Assembly (NCBI GenBank): GCA_963921825.1
Contig: OY997589.1
Span: forward strand, 73,578,523 to 73,642,522
Reading direction: 5' to 3'
DNA length: 64,000 nt
Source of the DNA: Erodium maritimum
Lineage: Eukaryota; Streptophyta; Magnoliopsida; Geraniales; Geraniaceae
Each line of letters starts with the position of its first letter. Position 1 is the stretch's first letter. A program made the translations under genes and the position numbers. The notes under the pieces were generated by a model that searched no databases, had not been told where the DNA came from, and worked only from the letters and a program-made list of their open reading frames with translations. This document shows, piece after piece, positions 33,961 to 44,353 of the stretch.

Positions 33961-35138
33961 CATCGAGACCCAACATGTGGCTCCTCACAGACACCCCGAG
34001 GTGCCCCTGAGTTACGCATGACAACCCACAAGACATTTCAGCGTGCCTCGCTACTGTCCCATCAGGGCCAGACTCTAGGACAGACCTCACATTCGCCCTG
34101 TGGGGCAGAAATCCCTAAATCGGCCAAAAAGGGACCAGTGACATCAAGATCGGGTGCATTTCCGACATTGGTCAGCCATCGGTGCGAGCGGTTGGATGCG
34201 TCATAAGTTGATCGTCAGATCCTGGATCATGCCTACATCAATTTTGATCGGAGGTGGAGACGACCCAAGCGGGGGCGAAAATAAAGATGGAAGTAGTAGT
34301 GAAGGCGGAGTCGGTAGTGACGGCCAGGGTTGATCGACTGCTAGAATGCAATGAAGGAACTTGGAAGCTTCCAGGAATCTTGTGCCAACCAAAGAGTACC
34401 CCTGGTTAGATATGAGATCTTGTATTTCCTTTGATTCTCTAGGTCCAGAAGTCAGCCTCTTATCAGGGGATTAGTTGGAAGGAGTGGATACAATGCACCT
34501 GGTCCCCACTGGTGGCGGTGTTGTAGGAAAGAGATCTTGGATCAGTGTTGGCATGAGGAGGGGCCAGGTGGCAGGCCCTGGTACGAGATGAGGGTTGAGC
34601 CGTTGGGTTTCCCGTTCAATATTATGCAGTCCCATCGATGGTTGTTGGGGCTGCTCCCACTTTAGATGCTCCATTTCTTGAGCCACTATCGGGTGGTGCA
34701 ATAGGGGCGGCGGGTGAGCGAGGGTTCACCCGCGATGTTCAAGTCCTTTTGACAAGGACCTTTGTGCCAACCTCCCTATCAACGACATGTTAATGGCAAC
34801 TTCCCCATATCCCAAAATTCCCCACCCAGAGCAGGCTGGTGATTCAATCTCCAGGAGGTTCTCTTCTGCTCACCAAGTTGAGCCAGTTAGGTACGCTTCG
34901 ATAAACAAAACATACATCCTTAACCAGGAAAGATGGTAGGGCTAGGAAGAACACATTGTAGGCCGAGATCTGCCATGGAGGTTCAGGAATCAATTACCTT
35001 TTCGTTTAATAGTGATGACTATAGTTGGCGGATGAAGAATGGTGATTAATATTTATATGGCCAGGATTAAGACGAAGGACGAGATCCAAGTAATAATGCC
35101 TAAAATTTTATCAAATAAATTTGACATTTTTTTATATT
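33961..35138. other. Unassigned GC-richer segment
   Basis: Composition rises from 33960 to 34900, with short frames on both strands (33892-34206 plus; 34201-34392 and 34471-34701 minus). None shows a recognised motif. It may be old retroposon ORF1 sequence, but I cannot support a call. Confidence 0.35.
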
Positions 35139-35586
35139 TATATTTTAGGGTAAATTACAAATACCTACCCTAAACTTGTAGCGTTTAACTGATACATACC
35201 CTAAAGTTTTTTTAACTGATACATACTCAGATGTTTAGTTATATAACTAATAGCCCAAGTCGTCAGCTAAAATGACGAAAATGCCCGCAATGAATTTTTT
35301 AAATAATTTTTGAAAAATAAAATTGAAGTGATTTTTTTAAAATAAAACTGAAGTGATTTAATAAGTAAATATATATATATATAACAATAGTGATTTTTTA
35401 AATATTTTTTAAAAAATAATTATTGAAGTGTAGTTGAGGGTATTTTCGTCATTTTAACTGACGACTTGAGCTATTTGTTATATAACTAAACATCTGAGTA
35501 TGTATCAGTTAAAAAAAACTTTAGAATATGTATCAGTTAAAGACTGCAAGTTTAAAGTAGGTATTTGTAGTTTACCTTATATTTTA
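35139..35586. mobile_element. Foldback MITE (family A, copy 1) with 9-bp TSD TATATTTTA
   Basis: The element at 35148-35577 begins GGGTAAATTACAAATACCTA and ends GTATTTGTAGTTTACCT. The arms carry inverted CTGATACATAC, ACTCAGATGTTTAGTTATAT and GACGAAAATGCCC blocks. TATATTTTA sits on both sides (35139-35147, 35578-35586). Nine-base duplications and long arms fit a Mutator-like (MULE) MITE. A second copy is at 50139-50566. Confidence 0.87.
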
Positions 35587-36058
35587 ATCATTAATCGAAA
35601 GGATTGACCGTTTTCGTTTCACTATGAATCAATCAATTGAAAAAAATTCTCCTCCTTATGTTCTATAAAATGTAGTTAAAAAACAAGTGAGGGGTTGCTT
35701 TCACCATAATTTCCAAATCTATATATTATATCATTCTTTATTTTTCCATTAAAGGTTCATGGATATTACACTAGAGCTAAAAAAAAGCATAGAGCCCACC
35801 ATGCCCAATATTTTCCATGTTCTTGTCTCTAGCCATTGAAGATATTGAGATTGGGCGAGGAAGGAGCATGACACGTGGCCGACCTATATTAGTGAAAGCG
35901 AAAGAAGAGCAATTAGCGGGAGGGATTAATAATAATAAAATGTAGCAAAAAATATGATGATTGAGTAGTCAATTTCAGAGCTAGATATTTATCTTTTTGT
36001 TTGTGGTGTGTAGCTGACTAGAAATGTGTGGAAGGTCCCACGAGATCAGAACTTGCTC
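35587..36058. other. Unassigned AT-rich sequence
   Basis: No gene or repeat recognised before the target site of the next retroposon. Confidence 0.5.
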
Positions 36059-36453
36059 TCACGTGATTTTTTATTATTTTTTTGAAAATAAGATCTAGCT
36101 TTCATTAATATAATCCGAAACTTGTTATACGGTCTATGTCCTCTAAGAGCATCCACAGTCATCTCGCCGGTTGCCGGCGAGATGGCGCCGGCGAGATGAC
36201 TTAAAAAATGAGAATTTAATTATGTCGCCGGCGAGGAGGCAGCGATGTCTGCAGTGGGCGAGGAGCAGCCGGCGAGAAGGAGGAAAAAACAATAAAAAAA
36301 TGAAAAAAAATTGCAACATAACCCACAACTTTTTTATATTTATACACATACCACACATACGATAATTAAAACAAACTTTAACGATAATTATACATATAAT
36401 TAGCACGCTAGTACATACTTAAAATAAATCTAATTTTAGGACACGATCACGAT

Positions 36454-36843
36454 CTACATCTCGTGATTGTATTGCAGGAATTTCACCTGGTCTCGAACGA
36501 TCTCCCACAGACCCATCTTCATGAAATGGTTGCCATGGTCCCTGTAGTGGTCAGCGGCTGCTTGAGAGCGAACGTGAGTCTCGGAAGTTCCCGGCGGGGC
36601 GTTATGAAGTGCTGCACGGTAGCACAATTCAAACTGGTAGATTCTCCGGGAGAGTTCCTGCCAGTGGTCGCGACACTGTTTCTGGGTTCTCGGCGGGAAA
36701 TTGGCCGGAGCATTGTGGACAAAATTGGCATACACTTCCGGCCAATACCTATGATTTGGGCCCGGCCGGGCGTCCTGCAGCCAACACAGGACCAACACCA
36801 TCTCCTCCTCGTTGGTCCACGGATATGAGCCTACGCCGGCCAT
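36454..36843 (-). CDS. Second, shorter Myb/SANT-like protein of the same Harbinger element
   Basis: The start is chosen at 36843 (MAGVGSYPW), since the frame upstream to 37020 is low-complexity and crosses a TATA box (TATAAAT, minus strand, 36946-36952). The product is 129 residues. The domain PWTNEEEMVLVLCWLQDARP, then NHRYWPEVYANF and RTQKQCRDHWQELSRRIYQF, is a single Myb/SANT-like fold paralogous to that of the upstream gene (compare RTAKQCKDHWQ). It lacks the long charged C-terminus and ends soon after MKMGLWEIVRDQVKFLQ. Both genes are minus strand, with about 370 bases between them, and each has its own TATA box, so they are probably separate transcripts. A role as second DNA-binding partner is inference. 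Confidence 0.78.
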   Translation of the reverse strand: MAGVGSYPWTNEEEMVLVLCWLQDARPGPNHRYWPEVYANFVHNAPANFPPRTQKQCRDHWQELSRRIYQFELCYRAALHNAPPGTSETHVRSQAAADHYRDHGNHFMKMGLWEIVRDQVKFLQYNHEM

Positions 36844-36945
36844 TGGAGCTTCGAAAAAAGTGAGGAAAAATTGAAGAACAAAAGTATTGGAGATAGAGAG
36901 AGATTTAGAGAAGAGATGTGAAGAATGAAGGAGGAGAAGGGTGCC

Positions 36946-36952
36946 ATTTATA
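36946..36952 (-). promoter_or_regulatory. TATA box of the 129-residue Myb gene
   Basis: TATAAAT on the minus strand, about 100 bases before the chosen start at 36843; its position supports that start over the longer frame from 37020. Confidence 0.5.
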
Positions 36953-37211
36953 GGCCAAAACCGCCGGTCACTAGAGGGCATTTTGGTCAATTTGTGGTGG
37001 TGGTGGCAATAATGGCACATACCCCAATAATGGATGCCTCATAATGTAAAAAAAAACATCTTTTTTGACCAAATTCAAACAAAAGTAAACAAATTACCAA
37101 AACATGAAAATTAAAAACCATTCATTAAATAGGCATCTTGAATTACAAAAAAAAAACAAGTACGGTAAGCTGGAAAAAAAAACAAGTTCGGTAAGCTGGA
37201 AAAAAAACAAG

Positions 37212-38207
37212 TCACTGGGCCATCAGATTGCGCAAAATATTAAGCTGCGTCATGTGCTTCTGTAGCTGCTCGGGGTCCATGCCCGAAGTGTCGGCTTTTT
37301 CAGCTTCGACCCACTGCTGGTATGCCATCAGCTTCAGTTGCGCAGCCTTCTCAATGGTCCTGGCTTGGCTTGATTCTTTGGCCGCTATATGGGCCCTCTC
37401 GACACGATCGGCAACCGCTTCCTTAGACGATGATGCTGAGCCCTTACCTCTGAGCCTTGCAGCCTTGGCGGCCTTACAACCCATAGGCCTCTTGTACTGG
37501 GGTTGACCCTCCGTATTAGCACCGGTCGTTTGCTGACTGTCCTCACAGCCCGGCGTGTCTTCACGAGGGCGCTTGCCTGAGTCGGTGGAATCTTCGACAT
37601 CGAACTCCGTAACCGGTGTCGGTATAACGGGCTCCTCAACAGCAAAGTAATGAGAAGTCCACTTGTGTTCCCCTTTCACAAGATCCCACCAGTTTTTCCA
37701 TGTGAATGGATGACCACAGGCCTTTGTGTATTGCTCCTCGGTCAACTGCATGATTTGGGCATCGTTCCGGCCGCTCCTGTAGTCCCTGTTGGTCTTCACA
37801 AACAGCCCATTGAAGAACGACACTTTGGGATTTTTCCCCTGCCAGTGGTCTTTGCACTGCTTCGCCGTCCTAACCGGATCATCCGGGCCCCGAGTGGCTT
37901 CCATTTCCTCACCGATGGCCCCCCAGTACTTCAAATTATGCTTCTGGTTGCCATGCACTGAGTCGTACGAGTGGTGCATCCAGGCTTTAACTAACCTGCA
38001 GTCCTCCTCGGCGGACCATAAGCAACGCTTTGCTTTGGCCTTTGTCGGACGGCCGGACGGACGTACTTCGGCGGGCTCGGAAAGGGTTGGAGAGGATTGG
38101 ACAGTCGGGTTGCGGGAAAAGGCAGGCTCCAAAAACTCTTGGGACAACGTTTCATCGGTCACATTCCTATAGTTGAGAACCCACTCGTTGAGATCGAAAG
38201 AAGACAT
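37212..38207 (-). CDS. Myb/SANT-like, NAM-associated-type DNA-binding protein of a Harbinger element
   Basis: An intact 331-residue frame. After an acidic N-terminus and a GRPTKAKAKR basic patch (about 53-62), a trihelix/Myb-SANT-like domain runs from about 63 to 130 (LWSAEEDCRLVKAWMHHSYD, then KYWGAIGEEM, RTAKQCKDHWQGKNP). NDAQIMQLTEEQY and FTWKNWWDLVKGEHKW (about 150-185) follow, typical of these ORF1 proteins. The C-terminal half is charged and probably coiled (KAAKAARLRGK, KAAQLKLMAYQQW). Known role in Harbinger systems: the Myb-like partner binds subterminal DNA and helps nuclear import and function of the separate transposase. A TATA box (TATAAATA, minus strand, 38288-38295) lies about 80 bases before the ATG. 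The frame has no stop or frameshift, so recent origin or selection is likely. It could also be viewed as a host-like trihelix gene captured by the element. Confidence 0.85.
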   Translation of the reverse strand: MSSFDLNEWVLNYRNVTDETLSQEFLEPAFSRNPTVQSSPTLSEPAEVRPSGRPTKAKAKRCLWSAEEDCRLVKAWMHHSYDSVHGNQKHNLKYWGAIGEEMEATRGPDDPVRTAKQCKDHWQGKNPKVSFFNGLFVKTNRDYRSGRNDAQIMQLTEEQYTKACGHPFTWKNWWDLVKGEHKWTSHYFAVEEPVIPTPVTEFDVEDSTDSGKRPREDTPGCEDSQQTTGANTEGQPQYKRPMGCKAAKAARLRGKGSASSSKEAVADRVERAHIAAKESSQARTIEKAAQLKLMAYQQWVEAEKADTSGMDPEQLQKHMTQLNILRNLMAQ

Positions 38208-38287
38208 TTTTTACCTAAGAAATTTGAATTGGACAAAGGGTAGTAGAAGAGAGAAATTGGAGTGGGTGTAAAATGAATTTTGGGTTG

Positions 38288-38295
38288 TATTTATA
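38288..38295 (-). promoter_or_regulatory. TATA box of the 331-residue Myb gene
   Basis: TATAAATA on the minus strand, 81 bases upstream of the start codon at 38207 and downstream of the GC-rich subterminal repeats. Confidence 0.6.
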
Positions 38296-38689
38296 GGGGT
38301 GAAAAGTGAAGAAAAAAAAGCTAATGCTGCCAGCGACCAGCCACGTGTCGCCAGCTCCTTCATCGCCAACGGCCGGCGCGCCACCCGAGGGGATAAGCCA
38401 GCACATCGCCAGCGAGATGTGCTGGCGAGGACGTTAACGGCTAGCCATCTCACCAGCACCTTCCTCGCCTGCTCCTCGCCGGCTCCCCGCCGTTTCCTCG
38501 CCGGAGACTTCTCCTCGCCAGCTGCTCCTCGCCGACCACTGCAGATGCTCTAAGAGGGACATGGTCCAATAAATCTCGGAGACAAACTGATCCAAAACAT
38601 GCGTAGTTATGACAAACATTACAGTACAACGAATATAACTAAAACAAGAAATAAAACCAATACTAAAACAGAAAAGAAAATTCAAAGGT

Positions 38690-40501
38690 GCCCATTACTC
38701 AGAACAACTCAAGGTGGGGCCTAAACGCTGCTTGATCCCTGCTTTTCAAGAACTCTCTTGTCGACCCAACGACCGATTAAACCACCGAACTTGAACCAGG
38801 CAATAAGGCGGCGAGGAACGGCTCTCCCTAGGGACCCCTCCCAGAGTCGGTCCCTGGAGCAATGAATTCTTCTCATTTCTCCTGGCGAGGCTGTTTTTCA
38901 GCCCTCGCCTAATCTATTAGCGGCTCCCCCGCTGTGTCCCTCTTCTGGCCTCTCGCCCCTACTACGAACACCCAGGACGCCCTGTTGTAGACGATTGGTC
39001 GACGTCCCAGGTGGACGGCTCCTTTCCCAGTCGAAACTAAGCTCGTAAACCCGGATTAGGTATAAGGTCCATGGTTGTATGGGTTGTCTTCTCCCGAGCC
39101 AATCCGGTTCTTGGTATTGGATCCAGGGTCAGTGAGGCAAATCCCGGTGATGGTGGTAGTGGACGCAGCTCTTTTCCCCAATCGGTCTCGTAGGTCCGAT
39201 CCGCTTTGGCGGTCTTGAATTCTAGAAAGGAGTCCCCATAACGAGGATCTCCCGAGACCTCCCACTCGCAATCCGTAACCATGTGGCCAATTCTGGCACA
39301 ATTAAAGCAGAAAGTAGGGAGCTTAGCATACGTGAGGGCGACACAAACCGGTTTCGGGTAGTCTCGGAAGCTCATATTTATTGTACGTCGGAGAGGTCTC
39401 TTCACGTCCATCCAGAACCGGACCATCACAGTTCCTCCCCAGCACATACCCCACTGATCACACGGGGTATCTACATGTTCTCCTTGGGCTGCTCCGGTTG
39501 CTTCCCCAGTGGCCTTTGTACGGAAAAGAGGTAGGATACCCTGAGCAAAGACCCAGAGTTGGTACTTGTCCAACCGAGGGAAGTCCGTAGACATGGGATT
39601 CAAGATCTACCAGAGAAGCAAAAGATGACCATGGAATGACCATGGTTCATTCTGGCGGACTCAAGTCCTATTCGCCGATGACCGGAAGTAAACAACCAAA
39701 GTGCCCGGTTCGAGATCCTTGACGACCACCTTTGTCGCAACGCGACCCCAAGCACGAGTGATGACCTCCAATAGGAGTTCATTCCGCGGGAGAGTCGTAG
39801 TGACTAGACGACCCACCAAGCCAAACTAAAGGCGATCTAGGGTTTGTGGATCTAACGGGTTGTAGAGCACCACCACCACGACCGCCTCCTCCTCTGTAAT
39901 GCAGCACGCCGAGAAACCCTCCTGAAGATCCCCTATAATGGAGGGGTGAGTAGGAGGGGTTGAGAACCCTTCATGTATGGCGGATGGGTTGGAAGCCAGG
40001 ACCTGTCTCAGATCAGTCCCTGTGGCGCCCGAAGCCGGAGGAGACGAGGCCTGCGTAGGGAAGGATTGTGCCACTCCATTTCGAAGTTCGGATTTTGAGG
40101 GCTCAACCCTACCCGCCGCGACTCTTGGGAGGAGAAACTTTGGGAAATGTAGGTTCAGGATTGCCAAGGTCAGAACCGAGGGAGGTTGCGCCTCCGTTGG
40201 CCTTCCCCGCTTCGGCCTAGTGTTTTCCGGAGCCGACGTCGTGGCTCTAGGCTCGAACACCATCAATGATTGCTCCTCGGGGGGGGGGGGGGCAAGGGAA
40301 GTGAAGCGGCGATACAACTTCTCGAACAGAAGAGGACAGTGGTGAAGGAGGGTTTTGACGAGGTTTCCCCTTCTTCTTTTCCCGTATAGGCTTGACAAAA
40401 CCCTTAGGGGGAGGCAGGGGCATAACAAGAGGAGAGGGAGGAGGATGACTTGGGGATGGTGACCCCTTAACAGTAGGCGAAAGTGACAGCAGAGCCGTCA
40501 T
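38690..40501 (-). pseudogene. LINE ORF1-type protein (DUF4283 and CCHC knuckle), copy 2
   Basis: The start is taken at 40501 (MTALLSL); the frame opens at 40555. The N-terminus is Pro/Ser-rich with a basic REKKKGKPR patch. The middle (40428-39826) carries the KRGRPTEAQPPS linker. The frame 39603-39037 holds the DUF4283 end (CDQWGMCWGGTVMVRFW) and an intact CX2CX4HX4C knuckle at 39268-39309 (CFNCARIGHMVTDC). Frameshifts at about 39830 and 39620 and a degenerate C-terminus before 39037 break it. Sequence divergence from copies 1 and 3 is clear, so the three are not recent duplicates. Confidence 0.72.
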
Positions 40502-40661
40502 GGTCGCAGAAGGTGCAAGCGCAGGCGGCACAGAAAGTCTAGGGTAGAGAGACAAATTCTCTATAGTATAGAATAATAATCCAACATTAGTTTCACGTGA
40601 TCACTATTGGTATAAATACATGAGTTAAATATTGAAATTTATTTTTAATTATTGATTACAA

Positions 40662-43101
40662 ACACTTTATTATTTATACTCTTAGGGTTAAAACAAAGTT
40701 AGAAATATTCTCTCTTAACTTTGAGACCCTCTCCAAGCCCTAGCCCGCTTCCGCCGCTATGGTGCTTTCTACTTCTCCTTTCTTCACCGTTGTATCTGTT
40801 GCCTTCATGGTGCCTGTCCCGGATATCGTTGCTTCCGCCAGTGGTCCTCTTCTCCCTCTCCCTTCCCCTCGCCCCGTTGTTGTGTTAGGGGAGAAGGTTC
40901 ATCGTCGCCGCAAACCCAAGTCCACCGTGACTGAATCACCCCTTCACCATCCTGCGACCCCTCTACTCCCAGGTCCGATCCTGAAAGGAGGTTTTTCTTT
41001 TGGATCGGCCCTCTTGGTATCGGTTCCTAAGCCGAAGAGGGGAAGGTCGTTGCGTTGCCCTAGGGTAACTTCCTCTCCAAGTAATGGTATTCTGGCCTTA
41101 CCTCCCCCGAACCCTTGTCCGAGGCCACCTTCCTCGGACCCCCCATCATTCTCTGTTGACTCCCCAATCGACCATGACCTTGCTTTGGCTCCGATCAATG
41201 GGGATGGGAACCCTAGGGTTCCATCGGGAACCGGCGATGACATAAGGAAGCCTAGGGATGGGGTGAGTACTGGTGTTGGTATTGGGGAATCTAGGGACCC
41301 GCCTATTCTAGGGGTTTCCCCGACCTTACCTAGGGTTTCACCCCCTCCGCACTTTGACCCGGATTGGGCTCCAACTCCCAAAATTACGTGGGCACAGTTC
41401 GCCATCCCTACATCTGCTACGGTGGGGAGTCAACCCAAGGGACCTCTCGGCCTTCAGAGAGATCCAGCGAAAGGAAAGGCTTGTATGGAGGATCTTCCAA
41501 GAACGACGGCTCTGGCCTTGGGGCTAGGGCGGTGCCTCCCCAACTTGGTCAACTTTCCGATCAAACCGGCAGCCCTGATTACTCAACCAAGGATGACCCA
41601 ACTCCTTTCTGCTGAGACTTTCAAGGTGGCTGCTCTCTAGTCTTCGCTGGAAGGACTGCAAGACGGGCTTTCGTCTTGCTCTTTGGACGACGAAGAGGAG
41701 ATTGAGGTGGTGGTCCCAGCGTCTCGGGCAACCACACTAGCGGCATTAGCTCGCCAACAATAGGGACTGCTAGGTCGACTATGGTCACCAAACCCCCCAA
41801 GGAAGGACATGTTCCTCCACGTAATTACCAATGCATGAGGTAAGGTTGCGGAAGGGTTAGTGGTCAAAGACATAGGGCCGGGACTGTTCGGCTTCTACTT
41901 TCGGTCGTCGGAATCTAAGGCGTGGGTCCAGCGTAATGAGCCTTGGTGCTTCGATGGCCGGGTCCTGTTGCTTGGGGACTTGGACCCGTGCGCTCAGGAG
42001 TTGCCCACCCTGGACCGAGTGCAACTATGGGTCCATGTTAGGGGACTACCCCTTGGTTCGGACAAGAGAGACGGATATATCTATTGGAGATGACCTGGGG
42101 ATGTGTGTAGATGTCCCATGTGACCAATGGTGCATGTGATGGGGAGGGACCGTCAAGGTCCGATTCTAGCACATCTTGGAAAGGCCCCTAAGGAAGGGCT
42201 GGTGCTCTGGTTTCCAGAGTTCCTAGAGCCTATCAGTGTGGAACTCACGTACTCTAAGCTTCTGAGCTTCTGTTATAACTATGGCCGGTTAGGTCATATC
42301 CTGAAGGACTGTACGTGGGCGGTTCGGGGGCCACCGCAACTTGGATATTTCATGCTGGTATACGACATGGATAACCAGGTCAACCGATATGCCACAGACT
42401 GGGGGGAAACGGCAAGCCCGCCTAAACCCCCCTGGGTTTTGGCCCGGTAGGACATCTGCAACTGACCAAATCTCCCCGAACTCCGACGCCCCTCGGTTGA
42501 AACTTAAGGGTTCGACTAGTAGGGTTCCACCTCAGCCCCCTGTTTCATGTTCAGAGTTTGAGGGCTCGACTAGTAGGGCTCCACCTCAGCCTCCAGGTTC
42601 TCGTTCAAAGGTTCTGCCACGATGCGCCACTCGGGATCTAGGAGCTCGTGCGGACGGGGGAGCACCGGGGGCAATATTAGCTGGAGCGGTTGGAGTGGGG
42701 GTTAGCCAGGGTACTCTCCAAAGGCCGGCGATCGGGGACCCCCGGGATGATCAAGCTAGGGCGGGCAAGCAACCCCGCTAGAGGGAATGAGTACTGGCAC
42801 ATGCTTCTGGGACTGGATTTGGGAGGGGTCCCTGTATGATGCGCTGCCTCCCCCCATCACTTTTACTGTTGAGGTCCATCGAGATCTCCGGTCTTCTTAT
42901 CTCTCCGTTTATCTTCTTTCATTGCCCGTGAGGCATCAAAACACTGTCGGTGGCGGTTACGGTACTAAAAAGGTCAGAGAACCTCTGTTCATTCTATCTG
43001 ACCTTATCTCAGTGGTCGAGGAGCCTGTTCCTCGGTGCACTTTTATGTAGTTTGGATTATTAAATCAAACTGTTTTTTTCGCTAAAAAACACTTTATTAT
43101 T
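40662..43101 (+). mobile_element. ORF1-only LINE-like retroposon, copy 3, with 13-bp TSD
   Basis: ACACTTTATTATT flanks the element exactly (40662-40674 and 43089-43101), and an A run (43084-43089) precedes the right copy, the hallmark of target-primed insertion. The element at 40675-43088 is 2414 bases: a leader with a CTCTCTTAACTTTGAG word, ORF1 from 40759, a conserved 3' piece (42830-43047) and the tail. There is no endonuclease or RT sequence. This is the clearest member of the family. Confidence 0.85.
40759..43047 (+). pseudogene. LINE ORF1-type protein, copy 3, broken
   Basis: The first 293 codons (40759-41637) are open and Pro/Ser-rich with an RRRKPKSTV patch and PKPKRGRSLR, then a stop. 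The same reading continues with QDGLSSCSLDDEEE, the DUF4283-type VITNAxGKVAEGLVVKDI and FGFYFRSSESKAW (about 41820-41930), WCFDGRVLLLG and LDRVQLWVHVRGLPLG (to about 42055), and the knuckle at 42271-42312, where the second cysteine is tyrosine (CYNYGRLGHILKDC). The last piece (42787-43047) contains VYLLSLPVRHQNTV and GTKKVREPLFILSDL, matching copy 1 at the same place before the tail. Several stops and shifts make it non-functional now. Confidence 0.8.
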
Positions 43102-44353
43102 ATATGACATTTTAAAATCACAAATATGTTATTTATAATATTGATCACATGATCCTGTTAATAAAATTTAACTACAGAACATGAAATGAAAATTTAATTT
43201 CTGAATTTGAATAAACTTATTTATATGAATTGAAAGATTATTTTATTTTAATTTTTTTTCTAACGTTTGTTTAATTCTTAATTATACCATTATTCTATTA
43301 TTTAATTCATATTTATTCATTAATTCTTATTTATTTACTATAAATTTCAAGAATATATATTTTTTTAAATTTTATTATTTTAAAAAGATAATTTTCTTTA
43401 AAATATTTTATTACATACTTTTTAAAATGTATTTTTTTTAAAATATTTATTTAATTATATTTTTTATTAGTTTTTATTTTTAAATATGAATTTAATATAT
43501 ATAATTTCAAAATTTCTTTTTCATCTTTTTTTGTTGTAATATTTTATTTTCCTTTTATCAAATTTTAAAAAAAGTTGTTCATCTTGTTCTCAAGCTTCTT
43601 CTTCTGGCACATATAGTGTTCATCTTGTTTATTTCGTAGATGAAACTTAGCTTTTGAAAGAGCTTCATCTTCATGTAGACTCATCTTCCTCAAAAAAATA
43701 TGACAAAATTTTAGCTTTAAAAATCTAATTTATAGAATCGAAGTGAAAAGCCCCAAAAATTAAATCTTGATCTATAACACCAAATCGTAAGCAAATCCAT
43801 AAATATCCTGAACAGATTTGGTCGAAAATCCTTAAACACCCCAACAAAATTCACCCCAAACGCCTGAACACCCAAACTTTACCGACCACGATCATGAATG
43901 TTTCAGGCGACCGCGAACCGGTGAACAAAGCTCTAACTTCCCCGACACGATTTAGCAAGCACATATATACAATTCTCACTTTCAAAATAGATCTACGACG
44001 GTTGGAGAAGAAGCCCACGCCATAGATGATCTATGGTCGGAGCTCGTAGGGTTTCGTGCTGGAGAAGAAGCCTACGTCGACCGACCATTCGTCTTCTTCA
44101 GATCTAGACGAGGAGAACTATGGCTAACCGTTCATGTTTTGTCGTGAAAGGACGAATGACGGCGATGAGGTTTGGTCGAGTCGCTACATTCCGTGGTCCC
44201 TCGCCGAGAAGTTGTAGCCTCCCCTAACTCGTCGGAGTTAGAGGTAAAGGGATGAACTCGATTGTTGTAAGGGAGAGAAATGGAAGATGAATATGAAAAG
44301 ACCAAGGAAAACGATTATGTTTAATGAAATGGTTAGGTTTAGTTATTAGGTAA
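43102..44353. other. Remainder of the host inverted-repeat element, with a GC-richer segment
   Basis: 43102-43600 is extremely A/T-rich, with no frame. 43740-44340 is GC-richer and resembles a leader or gene fragment (GAAGAAGCC repeats, a GTCTTCTTCAGATCTAGA word) that may have been captured. No protein domain could be read. Confidence 0.4.

Larger units (their letters stand above)
36144..38553. mobile_element. Harbinger-like DNA transposon, 2.4 kb, two Myb genes, no transposase
   Basis: The element at 36147-38550 is flanked by TAA (36144-36146 and 38551-38553), the 3-bp duplication of PIF/Harbinger elements. Its termini are GAGCATCCACAGT and, inverted, GAGCATCTGCAGT. Subterminal regions at both ends are packed with GCCGGCGAG/CTCGCCGGC words, likely protein-binding repeats. 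It encodes two intact minus-strand Myb/SANT-like proteins (37212-38207 and 36454-36843). No DDE transposase fragment is visible in any frame, so it depends on another element for excision. It sits in the 3' part of an ORF1-only retroposon and is therefore younger than it. Confidence 0.85.
36059..40601 (-). mobile_element. ORF1-only LINE-like retroposon, copy 2, split by a Harbinger-like element
   Basis: TCACGTGAT occurs at 36059-36067, next to the A-rich 3' tail (plus-strand T-run 36068-36083), and at 40593-40601 beyond the 5' leader. The two retroposon halves are 36068-36146 and 38551-40592; the interruption is the TAA-flanked Harbinger-like element. On the minus strand the order is leader, ORF1 with zinc knuckle, then 3' UTR, with no ORF2. 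The TSD is itself palindromic, so confidence in the exact ends is moderate. Confidence 0.6.

Noticed and set aside
36454..37020. 188-residue version of the short Myb protein starting at 37020
   Set aside because: The extra N-terminus is low-complexity and crosses a TATA box; the start at 36843 fits the domain edge and the promoter.
36147..38550. Searched for a DDE transposase inside the Harbinger-like element
   Set aside because: No frame on either strand shows transposase-like sequence; the space is filled by the two Myb genes and GC-rich termini.
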